Assembly (NCBI GenBank): GCA_003056245.1
Contig: MVDH01000001.1
Location: 1,488,716 to 1,552,715 of the forward strand
DNA: 64,000 nt
Source: Cellvibrio sp. 79
Lineage (GTDB): Bacteria > Pseudomonadota > Gammaproteobacteria > Pseudomonadales > Cellvibrionaceae
Direction of reading: 5' to 3'
Shown: positions 26,450-36,227 of the stretch, one piece after another
Layout: the number at the start of each line of letters is the position of its first letter
Position numbering within the stretch: position 1 is the stretch's first letter
Made by a program: the position numbers and the translations under genes
Notes under the pieces: generated by a model
Database searches by the model: none
Told to the model about the DNA's origin: nothing
The model's input: the letters and a program-made list of their open reading frames with translations, nothing else

Positions 26450-29400
26450 TTACAATTTTGTGATCCGCAACCAGTTAATACTCCAGCCGCTTTGTTGTGC
26501 ATAAATACCGAGATTAAATGTGCCCGCATTTATCGTCACTGTCTGGCTTACCGTGGTGAAATTACCCCAATCACCGGTAGCAGGAATCGTGGCGTTACCT
26601 AAAATAATGGAGCCGCCATTTAAATCGAGCGAGAGCAGTGCACCGGTCGGGCTGGCAACGCGATATTCGACTAAATAATTACCCGTTACTGGAAATGTAA
26701 TATTGGTAAATGCCATCCAGTCGCCCGCATCAATAGCACCGACTACTTGCCCGCCACCACTATCATTTGTGCCAAACAATTCGAGGCCAGACATGAATGC
26801 ATAAGTTTCTGCTTCGATAAATTTAGTAAATGCAACCGCAGAACTGGTGCTGGATGAGCTGCTTGTAGATACGCTGCTTGCTACTGAACTTGATGAGTTG
26901 CCAGTGCTGCTGACCACAAATTCTGTCCATGGTGTATCCATTGCGCCCACTGCTTGCGCAATGGTGATGAAGTAGCGAATGGTGGCGCCGGCAGGCACTG
27001 CAATTAATTCATAACTATTGGAGTTATCCGCATTGTGTGTCATGCGAATATTTTGTTGCGCTCCACCATTAACCGTGAAATGAATATCAGCCCATCCTGC
27101 ATTGTTAGCGAAAAATTTTACCGTGCTTCCATTCACAACCGTGTGGCCATAATTCTCGTTCGCAACCGACGAGCTGTATAAAGACGAACTCGATTTTGAA
27201 CTACTGGTTATTGATGAACTGCTTGCGGCAATACTGGATGAAAGTGAACTGCTGGATTTTGAAGTCGTAATCGAGCTACTTGATTTTGAAGATGAAACAC
27301 TGGTTTGCGAAACAGAGACACTCGAATTACTCGATGGAGTACAACTGGTATTGCTCGGCAATCCATCTGGCGATTCACCGGTGCGTTTAATGCGGAAACT
27401 GTTTGCCGGTACATTTAATGTCATGCCATCGGAGAGCAACACATATTGCGCACTGCAACCGAAGTTGTAAGCGATATAGGTAGTGATACCGTTTTTATTA
27501 AATGCCACTGCACTCGGGCTGCTCGCTGTTAATGCACCGGTGCCGGTAGCGAGATGGCCCAATTGTTTTAAAGTATAAATCCATTGATACGTATGGGCTT
27601 TGGTTTCACCGGCTTCAGGAGCGTAATTAAATCCGTGGCTGTGGAAATCATCTACTGCGGCCTGGCCATCGCTCATCGCCCAAATATTCCACCACACATC
27701 ACGCCATTGATCATTGGGTAAGCCGGATGGTTTTCCATTGCTGGATTGTGCCATGCCCAGATCAACATATTGATCAAGATAATCCGCGTGCTGGCCAATG
27801 TGAAATACCAGCGGGCTCAATGGTAATCCCTGAATACCTAAAATATGCGCGTAAGCGCCGCTGAACCAGGTAGAAAAAACATGGCCATTACCCCAAATAA
27901 TTGACGTGGTCATTTTGGGATAAGCTGCATCGAAATTATCGTAATCGCCGGTTAAACCACGGAAGCGATCAATATTATTCCAATATTCCCAATAGGCAGC
28001 GGTAGATGATGCATGTAAATAAATCCCGCGATCGGTAATCGCTTTATTGCGCGTGATTTGTCCGTACAAAATCATCGCACCGTAAGCATTCGCTGCTTCC
28101 GATGTGGATTCGTTATTGTTGCCCAATACAAAATTGGCGTGACCGGATGCCCAGGAGAAGCCGTTGGCCGGATCAAAATTGCGCAGGTAGGGAAACATCG
28201 CGTCATCGCGTGCGGCAGCGTAATCGCGAATTAACAATTCCACCATCGGGCCATAATTGGTAGCGCTACACCAGCTTGCATCAACACGGCAAATTTCAGC
28301 TGCCGCGCGAACAAAATAACCGTAGTGGAAATGGTGATCGTTTAATTGTTGTTGCGCACCAAAAGATTCATCGTAACCGAGCAAGGTATTCCAATTGCTG
28401 TCGTAAGAAAAATATTTGGTAGTATCGAGGCCGCCGCTGGTATTTGCACGGAACCAATCTTGCAATTCTGCTTTGAGCCAGGTAATTAATTGATCCGCTT
28501 CTGTCGTCATACCAATCGAGCGGGCAATAGCGGCGAGCTCTGCAACTTTGCCGTAATTTTTTCCAGCCCAGTAAGTATCAGTCGCACTGTTCCAATTAGA
28601 TGAACCTTGATTAACAAATTCAGTTACCAGCGCTTTTAATTGATTGCTATCGTAGTCGCCAATATTTTCGGGCAAATAAGGCAGCACACCAACGAAAGGA
28701 ATTGAGTAGCTAAATGTTTTGGTTGCAGCGAATTTGGTTATGCCGCGCGCACTGCGTACTTTGTAAGGGCTGGCCACTTGGGTAGAATTTTTCCAGGCCA
28801 GGGGCAACATCCCCGCCATCGTATTTACCGCAACACCGTTAAATAAATATTGATGCGTAACCGTAACTTTATTGTTGCTGCGATTTACACTGTAATTAAT
28901 ATTTACTTTATCGACTGGCTGGCTTGCGTACTGGATAAAATCCTGAACCATTGCTGCGGATGGAACGGTCGCTGTTGGCAAGAGTGTAACGGTGATGCGT
29001 TTGCTGCTGTTGGTAATGCCGATGGTGTTGGTGTTGGCGTTGCTAAAGTTAGTCGCATCGTGGCCGGTGACTAAAAAATAATTGCCATTGCCGGCAACGT
29101 TAGTCCATACACCCAACGTGTTTCCCTGCTGGTAGAAAATTCCTTTTTCCCCGCCGTCGGCGGCCTTGGTGAGCAATTTCAAATTACCTTTCAGTACGGT
29201 GAAGTACGCGTAAGGTGAACCGTGTACAAACGTGGCTTCCATTACCGGTGTGCTGCCACTGTTCCATTGCACAGTGACTGAACCATCACTGTAATCTTTT
29301 AAATAGGCTTCGAGGTTGGCGTAATCGCTGTTGCCAATCGCAATGCCATCAAACACTTCATTAAATGGATCGGGAATTGAATATTGCGTTGCGGTTGGGC

Positions 29401-29809
29401 TAGTTCGCAAACCGCCGGGAATTCCCAGGATGCGCACTCCGCGTTCGGTAATACGTGCGGTCATTGGATCGGGCGTGATATAGCCGGCGCCGTTAGGATC
29501 GCCCACTTTCATTTCGCCCATGAAGGAAATTGAACCCCACCAGCGATGGGTCATGGTGAGCTTGCTGGTCGCTGGCGCAACTTTTTGTGGGTAGATCGCC
29601 GTAGGTGCGCCAATGGGATTGCAACTGCTCACACCGGGCTTGACGATGCCCGCGTTGTAAATCCAGTTGCCGTGATCAACAGCGCATTTGTAACCGGCTG
29701 GGTTGGCGCTATCGCTAATATTGCCTGCACCATAATTTGTTATACCTGCGGAGCAGACAGGCGCGAGCGCCACTGTCCCTAGAAGTAGAGCGTGTTGTAG
29801 CAGTTTCAT
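26450..29809 (-). CDS. Modular endo-beta-1,3-glucanase (GH81-CBM56-CBM6 type)
   Basis: A secreted laminarinase of 1119 residues. A signal peptide (to ~21, CSAG) is followed by the GH81 catalytic domain (~25-800). Its conserved motifs are NDHHFHYGYF near 490 (catalytic Asp region) and NNESTSEAANAYGAM near 565 (catalytic Glu). A serine-rich linker (~836-885) leads to a CBM56-like beta-1,3-glucan-binding module (VKFFANNAGWADIHFTVNGG, to ~970). A second serine linker and a C-terminal CBM6-like module follow (IEAETYAFMSG, DAGDWMAFTNITFP, WSINWLRITKL). It should degrade laminarin, callose or fungal wall glucan outside the cell. Poly-serine linkers are typical of Cellvibrio enzymes. Confidence 0.92.
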   Translation of the reverse strand: MKLLQHALLLGTVALAPVCSAGITNYGAGNISDSANPAGYKCAVDHGNWIYNAGIVKPGVSSCNPIGAPTAIYPQKVAPATSKLTMTHRWWGSISFMGEMKVGDPNGAGYITPDPMTARITERGVRILGIPGGLRTSPTATQYSIPDPFNEVFDGIAIGNSDYANLEAYLKDYSDGSVTVQWNSGSTPVMEATFVHGSPYAYFTVLKGNLKLLTKAADGGEKGIFYQQGNTLGVWTNVAGNGNYFLVTGHDATNFSNANTNTIGITNSSKRITVTLLPTATVPSAAMVQDFIQYASQPVDKVNINYSVNRSNNKVTVTHQYLFNGVAVNTMAGMLPLAWKNSTQVASPYKVRSARGITKFAATKTFSYSIPFVGVLPYLPENIGDYDSNQLKALVTEFVNQGSSNWNSATDTYWAGKNYGKVAELAAIARSIGMTTEADQLITWLKAELQDWFRANTSGGLDTTKYFSYDSNWNTLLGYDESFGAQQQLNDHHFHYGYFVRAAAEICRVDASWCSATNYGPMVELLIRDYAAARDDAMFPYLRNFDPANGFSWASGHANFVLGNNNESTSEAANAYGAMILYGQITRNKAITDRGIYLHASSTAAYWEYWNNIDRFRGLTGDYDNFDAAYPKMTTSIIWGNGHVFSTWFSGAYAHILGIQGLPLSPLVFHIGQHADYLDQYVDLGMAQSSNGKPSGLPNDQWRDVWWNIWAMSDGQAAVDDFHSHGFNYAPEAGETKAHTYQWIYTLKQLGHLATGTGALTASSPSAVAFNKNGITTYIAYNFGCSAQYVLLSDGMTLNVPANSFRIKRTGESPDGLPSNTSCTPSSNSSVSVSQTSVSSSKSSSSITTSKSSSSLSSSIAASSSSITSSSKSSSSLYSSSVANENYGHTVVNGSTVKFFANNAGWADIHFTVNGGAQQNIRMTHNADNSNSYELIAVPAGATIRYFITIAQAVGAMDTPWTEFVVSSTGNSSSSVASSVSTSSSSSTSSAVAFTKFIEAETYAFMSGLELFGTNDSGGGQVVGAIDAGDWMAFTNITFPVTGNYLVEYRVASPTGALLSLDLNGGSIILGNATIPATGDWGNFTTVSQTVTINAGTFNLGIYAQQSGWSINWLRITKL

Positions 29810-29851
29810 GGGAAAGTCCTATTTATTGTTAACCTGACGTTAGGTTGGCCG

Positions 29852-29904
29852 GAAATTATTGTTAGTTGACCTGAAATTATTGATAGTTGACCTGAAATTA
29901 TTGT
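29852..29904 (+). repeat. 21-bp tandem repeat upstream of the GH81 gene
   Basis: Two near-identical 21-bp units (29852-29872 and 29873-29893, one mismatch) and an 11-bp partial third unit lie 43 bp upstream of the GH81 start. The array is flanked by GGCCGG and CCGGCC. It probably overlaps the promoter or 5' leader. Confidence 0.8.
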
Positions 29905-30055
29905 CACCGGCCGGCTGCGCTTTCTGCGCAAACGGGAAGCCAGAGTAGGGGGCTGCCAAATTAAAATCGTCCCAAAACGAAATTAATTTCAAGGTGGGAG
30001 TGTCACTTTGCAGCCTGCAAAGCGGGAATCGGGTGGGTTCGGCTCATTAATGCAA

Positions 30056-30082
30056 AAGGCCGCAAATGAGCGGCCTTCTTTT
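30056..30082. terminator. Intrinsic terminator after lpxO
   Basis: AAGGCCGC and GCGGCCTT form a perfect 8-bp stem with a six-base loop and short T-runs on both strands. It lies 23 bp beyond the lpxO stop codon. Confidence 0.8.
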
Positions 30083-30104
30083 TACGTGAGTATTTTGTGG
30101 TGAC

Positions 30105-31004
30105 TTAAAAGAAAATCCAGTAAATCAACCCGAGGTATAAACCGTATTGCAGGATGTAATACAGTGGTTTGTTAAACGCTTTGATCTTCTTGCCTACAAG
30201 GCGCACCTGGTACAAATAAGCAAAAGCGCGATTCAAAAAACCAACTTTATCACCCTTCACATTTTTGGTTGCTGCACCGGCGACTACCAGGCGCGAGAAA
30301 ATCTCATTGATCCAATCAACCCATTTAAAATCTACCGGACGTTTTACATCCAGAAACAGAATGATGCGATTGTGATCCGTTTTGTTTTCTGCGTGATGGA
30401 TGAAGGTTTCGTCAAACATTACTGCTTCGCCATCGCGCCAGGAATATTTCTGGCCATCCACAGAAATGTAGCAGTCATCGTTATTTGGCGTAACCAGGCC
30501 CAAGTGATAACGCAGTGAGCCTGCATAGGGATCACGATGTTTACCCAGGCGCGCACCGGGGGGAAGCATGGTAAACATCGCGCCTTTAACATTGGGCAGT
30601 GTATTGATTAATGCTACCGTTTTGGGACAAAGCTGCTCGGCTGATTTCAAATTCGCGCCGTACCATTTCAGGTAAAAACGCTTCCAGCCAGTGCGAAAGA
30701 ACGAGTTAAAACCCAAATCATCCAGATCTGCTGATGCTTTGATTTGTGCGGAATCGTTCAGGTGAATCGCTTCATCGCGAATCATTTCCCAATTGTCCTG
30801 CAGGACTTTCAACTCAGGGAATTTGTTAACGTCGATATAAGCCGACTGCGTGTCTTTGGAGAAAAAATAAAACAGGCAATTAATCGGGGCGAGAAAATTG
30901 GAGTGGTCAGTCAGTTTACGGGTGAACTTGTCATGCTGGACTACCCCCCGATTTTGAACATAGAAAGCGGCAAGGATAAACACAGCCAGAACGATTAATC
31001 CCAT
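30105..31004 (-). CDS. lpxO: Fe(II)/2-oxoglutarate-dependent lipid A hydroxylase LpxO
   Basis: Aspartyl/asparaginyl beta-hydroxylase-fold enzyme of 299 residues, the LpxO length. Family members hydroxylate the secondary myristate of lipid A at the inner membrane. Seen: an N-terminal membrane helix (MGLIVLAVFILAAFYV), KGAMFTMLPPGARLGKHRDPYAGSLRYHLGL (metal His/Asp), WRDGEAVMFDETFIHHAEN (second metal His) and RIILFLDVKRP (2-oxoglutarate Arg). A hydrophobic segment ends the protein. ATG 31004 is chosen because GGGAG sits 7 bases upstream; the frame stays open to 31121. Confidence 0.9.
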   Translation of the reverse strand: MGLIVLAVFILAAFYVQNRGVVQHDKFTRKLTDHSNFLAPINCLFYFFSKDTQSAYIDVNKFPELKVLQDNWEMIRDEAIHLNDSAQIKASADLDDLGFNSFFRTGWKRFYLKWYGANLKSAEQLCPKTVALINTLPNVKGAMFTMLPPGARLGKHRDPYAGSLRYHLGLVTPNNDDCYISVDGQKYSWRDGEAVMFDETFIHHAENKTDHNRIILFLDVKRPVDFKWVDWINEIFSRLVVAGAATKNVKGDKVGFLNRAFAYLYQVRLVGKKIKAFNKPLYYILQYGLYLGLIYWIFF

Positions 31005-31225
31005 AGGTAAACTCCCGTTGATCTTAGGCGAACGGGCACAATACCGAGTGGTATGTAAAAATACAAGCTGACGATTGTCACCTGTTGTATCTATTTGTAA
31101 CACTTTGTTAAGAGTTGACAAGAATGTTTAGATGACAGGTAACAAACTACTAATAATTCAATGACATTTACAGATTAATTTTAATGTCATAAAGCTATTT
31201 AAGATTATATTCCATACCGATCTGT

Positions 31226-32137
31226 CTAAACTTTGTTCATGCACTTGATAGCAATGGCGGCAGCGGAAGTGCGGTTTTCTACCCCCAACTTTTTGAAAAT
31301 CTGTTCAAGATGCTTATTCACTGTTCTGGGGCTCATTTCCAGTATCTGGCCAATTTCACGGTTGGTTTTGCCATTCGCGATCCATAACAGCACGTCCGCC
31401 TCACGTCCGGTCACAGCAAATTGCTGCTTAAGGGCATGGGTATCTTTGGCTGGCTCGTGGGCGTTGCTCAGGCGCAATAGATACTCCTTGCCATCAATAA
31501 GGTTGAGCATTTCTACATTCATCACCTGGTTTAAGCCGCTCAGCGTCAATTGCCGGCCCGCTTCGGGTTTGTGGCTGAGCCAATCGCGCAACTGATTATT
31601 AATAGTGCTACTCAGTAATGTGGAAGCATTTAATGCGCCAGCGGTATTTAAAAGTTCATAGACTTGCGGCGTCGCCCAGAGCAGTTGTCCCTGCGCATTG
31701 AGGGTTAATAAATTCTGTCCTGCTGTATCCAGCGCAGCACGTGCACTTTGGCTAATGCGCGCGTTGGCCAGATGAACACGCATGCGCGCAATCAGCTCTT
31801 CAGGATTAATCGGTTTGGTAATGTAATCCACACCGCCTGCGCCCAAGCCCATCACTACATGCTCTGTATCGCTCAGGCCAGTCATAAAAATAATCGGAAC
31901 ATCGGCGAGTTGCGGATTTTGTTTCAGGCGTTTGCACGTTTCAAAGCCATCCATATTGGGCATGACTGCATCCAGCAAAATAATATCGGGACGAATATTT
32001 TTTGTTATGGTGAGCGCTTGTGTGCCTTCCAGCGCGACGAGTACAGTGAATTTTGCATCTTCCAGAACATCGTTCAGCATATGAATGCTATCGATTGAAT
32101 CATCAACTACCAGTACTACATTCGTGGTGCTCATCAT
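31226..32137 (-). CDS. Response regulator, receiver plus LuxR-type DNA-binding domain
   Basis: A 303-residue transcription factor. The receiver (~8-125) has VVDDSID, phospho-Asp in IILLDAVMPNMDGF and YITKPINPEEL. A PAS-like middle section (~140-235: NLLTLNAQGQLLWATPQVYELL) follows. The LuxR helix-turn-helix (~235-300) reads FAVTGREADVLLWIANGKTNREIGQ, then SPRTVNKHLEQIFKKLGVENRTSAA. It starts 14 bp after the NCS1-kinase gene on the same strand, so it is the likely partner of that sensor and a candidate regulator of the neighbouring amide/formamidase genes. Confidence 0.9.
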   Translation of the reverse strand: MMSTTNVVLVVDDSIDSIHMLNDVLEDAKFTVLVALEGTQALTITKNIRPDIILLDAVMPNMDGFETCKRLKQNPQLADVPIIFMTGLSDTEHVVMGLGAGGVDYITKPINPEELIARMRVHLANARISQSARAALDTAGQNLLTLNAQGQLLWATPQVYELLNTAGALNASTLLSSTINNQLRDWLSHKPEAGRQLTLSGLNQVMNVEMLNLIDGKEYLLRLSNAHEPAKDTHALKQQFAVTGREADVLLWIANGKTNREIGQILEMSPRTVNKHLEQIFKKLGVENRTSAAAIAIKCMNKV

Positions 32138-32151
32138 AATCGTCTCCGGTC

Positions 32152-35100
32152 TTAAAGTGGCTCAGCAGCGGCGGTGTACTGATCAATCAATTCGAGGATT
32201 TTTTCAAATTGAAAATTGGTGCTGTAGCTGGCAAGTTGTTGTAGTAATTGCGCGTCCCGATGCGAATAATTTCCACAGTGTTGCAAGTGCTGGATTTTTT
32301 GCAGTAAACCTTTTTTGTGGCCGATGGCAGCAAGCCTGACCAATTCATCCAAATCAGAATTCTGTAGTGTGATGAGGTTATTACTTACGTCTGTAGCAAT
32401 AATATTGGGCGCGTTGTTTATATTGGTGTGCGCTTCAATATCCTTTTTTGTTTCACGTTCATGGCGCCAACTGATATTCAGCAGGCGACCAATATGATCC
32501 AGCAGGAGTTGAATTCGCACGGGTTTAATAACGTAGGCATTGTGTAACGGTATTTCTTCATCATCGTGTTCTGTTGGTAAATCTTTGCCTTCACTGGCAT
32601 CAGCTGAAACCATAATGATTGGCAAGGTGTAATGGTTATCGCGAATGGCTTGCGCCAGTTGCCAGCCACTCATACCCGGCATGGAAACGTCCAACATAAT
32701 TAAATCCGGTGCTGTTTCATTCGCGCGTTCTTGTGCGAGGCGGGCAATAACATTGAGCGGATTATCCATTTCGATAATATCGAAACCGAGCGGCGTTAAC
32801 ATCGCGCGCATCAGCTGCCGATGCGATGATTCATCATCAACCAGCATAATGCGTTGCACCGGGCCGCGATAACCGTAAATAGTTTGCACCGGTGCAGTAA
32901 TGGATTCGGTATGCGGTTTATTAATGCTGGATAACATCAGGCTTGCTTTAAAAGTGCTGCCTTTGCCGGGTGTGCTATTAACAGAAATATCGCCACCCAT
33001 AATTTCGCTAAGTAAGCGTGTGATGGTTAATCCCAGCCCCGTACCGGTTGCGGTAGAGCCCGGGCGACGCACGCGTTCGAAGGGGCGGAAAATACGTTCA
33101 ATATTTTCGGTGGCAATGCCTTCACCGGTATCGGTCACGGTAAATTCGGCCACCTGGCTGCGGTAGCGAATTTTAAACGTGACGCTACCTTTGTCGGTGT
33201 ACTTGATCGCATTGGATAATAAATTAATTAAAATCTGGCGCAGGCGCTTTTCATCAGTGCGCACAAATTCCGGCAATCGATCATTGCATTCAAAAACAAA
33301 TTGCAACCCTTTGGCTTCGGCTTGTAAACGAAACATCTGCACTAATTGTTCTAATAATAAAGCGATGCGCACTTGGTCTTGATGCAAATCCAGGCGGCCT
33401 GCTTCGATTTTGGAAATATCCAGCAAGCCTTCGATTAAATCCGCGAGGTGTTCACCGCTGCGACGAATCACACTTAACGCATCGCGCCTGTGCGCAGGCA
33501 TGCTTGGATCTTTTTCCAATAGCTGCGCATAACCTAAAACCGCATTTAGTGGCGAGCGCAATTCATGGCTAATACCCGTGAGGTATCGGCTTTTTGCAAG
33601 GTTGGCGGCTTCGGCTTGCTCTTTTGCGGCTTGCAATGCGCGATCGGTGCGTTCGTGCGCTTCAATTTCTTCCACTAACAAACGTGTTTGTCGCTGAGTT
33701 TCTTCCTGGGCCACGACGCGGCTTTCATGGGCGAGCACAAATAACCAGCTCACTACGCCCGTCACAATCACTAACAGGAAAAATACTTTCCATAATGTTG
33801 CTTCGAGTAATGCGGCAGTTTCGGGTGCATCTATCGGCGTTTGAAAATAAATCAATGATAATAAAATTGCAGAAAGTCCATTAATCACTGCTACCAAAAT
33901 CAGAAAATGACCAAGGCGGGAATTGATATTGTCGGTGATGGAATGTGGCAGGAATCGTTTAAAAAAAATACCGACTTGTTCAGTGTAATTCGCACCGGGT
34001 TTGCAATGGTCGTTGCAGCGTGCGTCCAGGGAACAGCAGAGTGAACAGATGTGCCCGGCATACGCAGGGCAGTAGGTCATATCCTCCAATTCAAATTTGT
34101 GTTCGCAAATGCAACAGGAAAGGCACGTGTGCTTTTGGTCTTGCGCACTATGCTCTACGGCTAAATTGATCGCCGGGCGTGCGAGATAGTAACGGCCCTT
34201 TGTTGCCCATGCGATTAGCGGAGCACACAAGAGTGCAACACCTAACGCAATAAAATGTGAGAGCGCTTGCGCAATATCGCCCAACAGTCCGCTGTGGCAA
34301 GTAATGCCTGCAACAGATGCAATTAACATTGAACCAACACCAACCGGGTTTATGTCATAGAGATGTGCGCGTTTAAATTCAATATGTGGCGGGCTAAAAC
34401 CGAGTGGTTTATTAATGACTAAATCAGCCACTAATGAGCCTAACCACGCAACGGCCACTATGCCGTAATAACCGAGCGTTTGTTCCAATGCGCGATAAAC
34501 ACCCAGCTCCATGAGTAATAATGCAATCGCCACATTAAATACCAACCACACAACGCGGCCCGGATGACTATGGGTCAAGCGCGAGAAAAAATTGGACCAT
34601 GCAATCGAGCCCGCATAAGCATTGGTTACGTTAATTTTTAATTGGCTGATGATGACAAAAATACCGGCAACCGATAATGCAACTTCCGGCGAGTTGGCAA
34701 TATAGCTAAATGCCACCATATACATGCGCGTAGGATCTGCCGCTTCTTCCATGCCTATGCCATGGTTAATCGCCAGTACAGCAAGGAATGATCCGGCTAA
34801 AATTTTTATAGAACCAATAACAATCCAGCCCGGGCCACCAGCAATTAATGCTGCCCACCAACGCCATTTTTTTTCCGGCTGTGGAGCGGGCATAAAGCGC
34901 AAAAAATCCACTTGCTCGCCAATTTGTGCAATCAACGAAAACACCACGGCGGATGCAGCGCCGAATAATAAAATACTAATTCCCTGCGTATTTTCTGGCG
35001 GCAATGTACCCGAAAACTCAGTCCAGCTTTCAACTGCACTGGCATCGGCATAAATAATAAAAACAAACGGCAATAGTTGCAGCACAATCCACAGCGGTTG

Positions 35101-35634
35101 ACTCCACAATTGAAAACGGCTGATAAACGTAATGCCATGAGTCACTAGTGGAATGATCACCACCGAGCTAATCAGATAACCCCACACTAATGGGATTTTA
35201 AAAAGCAAGTCCAGCGCCATTGCCATAATGGCGGCTTCCAGCGCGAAAAAAATAAATGTGAACGAAGCGTAAATCAGTGATGTAATGGTGGAGCCGATGT
35301 AACCAAACCCTGCACCGCGCGTCAGCAGATCAATATCAACACCGTATTTTGCGGCGTAATAACTGATAGGGATTGCTGTTAGAAAAATAATCAAGCTAAC
35401 TGCGCAAATTGCAGCAACGGCGTTATCAAATCCGTAGTGCAATGTAATCGCACCGCCAATCGCTTCCAGCGCTAAAAAAGAAATTGCACCCAATGCCGTG
35501 GTGGCCACGCGCGCTGCCGACCAGCGTCGCGCGCTTTTGGCGGTAAAACGCAATGCATAATCTTCCAGCGTCTGGTTGGCAACCCACTGGTTGTAATTGC
35601 GCCGCACGCGAAAGATATGTTGCTTGGCGGTCAT
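32152..35634 (-). CDS. NCS1-type permease fused to a hybrid histidine kinase
   Basis: A membrane sensor of 1160 residues. Residues ~1-490 form an NCS1 (purine/cytosine/allantoin-type) transporter with about 12 helices (RNYNQW near the start, LEAIGGAITLHYGFDNA, ITNAYAGS-like NVTNAYAGSIAWSNFF). A Cys-rich cluster of ten cysteines (~501-545) follows, then two more helices and a kinase with SHELRSPLNAVLGY (phospho-His 690). The ATPase has TDTGEGI and GTGLGLTI; the receiver has Asp 982. A ~100-residue tail follows. Similar in plan to CbrA-type transporter-kinases. It probably senses a nitrogen compound. ATG 35634 (CGGGGAAACC upstream) is preferred to TTG 35679. Confidence 0.9.
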   Translation of the reverse strand: MTAKQHIFRVRRNYNQWVANQTLEDYALRFTAKSARRWSAARVATTALGAISFLALEAIGGAITLHYGFDNAVAAICAVSLIIFLTAIPISYYAAKYGVDIDLLTRGAGFGYIGSTITSLIYASFTFIFFALEAAIMAMALDLLFKIPLVWGYLISSVVIIPLVTHGITFISRFQLWSQPLWIVLQLLPFVFIIYADASAVESWTEFSGTLPPENTQGISILLFGAASAVVFSLIAQIGEQVDFLRFMPAPQPEKKWRWWAALIAGGPGWIVIGSIKILAGSFLAVLAINHGIGMEEAADPTRMYMVAFSYIANSPEVALSVAGIFVIISQLKINVTNAYAGSIAWSNFFSRLTHSHPGRVVWLVFNVAIALLLMELGVYRALEQTLGYYGIVAVAWLGSLVADLVINKPLGFSPPHIEFKRAHLYDINPVGVGSMLIASVAGITCHSGLLGDIAQALSHFIALGVALLCAPLIAWATKGRYYLARPAINLAVEHSAQDQKHTCLSCCICEHKFELEDMTYCPAYAGHICSLCCSLDARCNDHCKPGANYTEQVGIFFKRFLPHSITDNINSRLGHFLILVAVINGLSAILLSLIYFQTPIDAPETAALLEATLWKVFFLLVIVTGVVSWLFVLAHESRVVAQEETQRQTRLLVEEIEAHERTDRALQAAKEQAEAANLAKSRYLTGISHELRSPLNAVLGYAQLLEKDPSMPAHRRDALSVIRRSGEHLADLIEGLLDISKIEAGRLDLHQDQVRIALLLEQLVQMFRLQAEAKGLQFVFECNDRLPEFVRTDEKRLRQILINLLSNAIKYTDKGSVTFKIRYRSQVAEFTVTDTGEGIATENIERIFRPFERVRRPGSTATGTGLGLTITRLLSEIMGGDISVNSTPGKGSTFKASLMLSSINKPHTESITAPVQTIYGYRGPVQRIMLVDDESSHRQLMRAMLTPLGFDIIEMDNPLNVIARLAQERANETAPDLIMLDVSMPGMSGWQLAQAIRDNHYTLPIIMVSADASEGKDLPTEHDDEEIPLHNAYVIKPVRIQLLLDHIGRLLNISWRHERETKKDIEAHTNINNAPNIIATDVSNNLITLQNSDLDELVRLAAIGHKKGLLQKIQHLQHCGNYSHRDAQLLQQLASYSTNFQFEKILELIDQYTAAAEPL

Positions 35635-35993
35635 GGTTTCCCCGTTAAACAATTGTTCATCCGGGAACGTCTCGGTCAAAGTAAAAGGACGAATAAAATG
35701 CGCTTTGTTTGTGCATCATCCGCGATGGCTTTTTTGTTTTGGTGCATTTGATCGGTGCACTTGCTCACAAACGCCGATGATTGCTGACGTTTAAAGTTTC
35801 ATCTATTACCTAGTCAATCAACGTACCAACTTTATATCTATGAGGGGCCCCAAGGGCGGGCAAGTGATGCTATCGGAATGACGTATGTCAAAGTTTGCCA
35901 AATATAGACATGGGTGATAGCCTTGCCAAAATAGTGTTGTGGACAGGGATATCAGCCTGGATGGCTTACTAACTCTCAATCAGGTGGTCCGAG
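35635..35993. other. Divergent intergenic region, sensor kinase / parD
   Basis: This 359-bp region should carry the promoters of the sensor operon (minus) and parD (plus). It holds two GGTGCA words 13 bp apart (35741 and 35754) with a further GTGCA at 35711. An AATGACGTA word at 35877-35885 matches the core of the fmd promoter box, and TGACGTATGTCA there is an imperfect inverted repeat. Confidence 0.4.
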
Positions 35994-36227
35994 ATGAATA
36001 TCAGCTTTACTGAAAAGCAGCAGCAATATATCGCCGCACAAGTCAGTGGTGGCGACTACCAGAATGCCAGTGAAGTTGTGCGCGATGCGTTGCGACTCCA
36101 TGAAATTTACCGTCATCGAATTGTCGAGGAGTTACGTGCGGAAATTGCCAAAGGCTGGGATGGCCCGGCCAGTAATAAAACGGTGCAAGATATTATTGCC
36201 ATCAAAGGAAAATCCAAACCGAAGTGA
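35994..36227 (+). CDS. parD: ParD-family type II antitoxin
   Basis: A 77-residue antitoxin with a ribbon-helix-helix DNA-binding N-terminus (NISFTEKQQQYIAAQVSGGDYQNASEVVRDALRLHE) and a toxin-binding tail (RHRIVEELRAEIAKGWDGPAS). It normally neutralises ParE, a gyrase inhibitor, and represses the operon. The GTG of the parE frame overlaps its stop codon by three bases, the usual coupled arrangement. The start is ATG 35994, 7 bases after AGGTGG. Its toxin partner carries an internal amber codon. Confidence 0.92.
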   Translation: MNISFTEKQQQYIAAQVSGGDYQNASEVVRDALRLHEIYRHRIVEELRAEIAKGWDGPASNKTVQDIIAIKGKSKPK

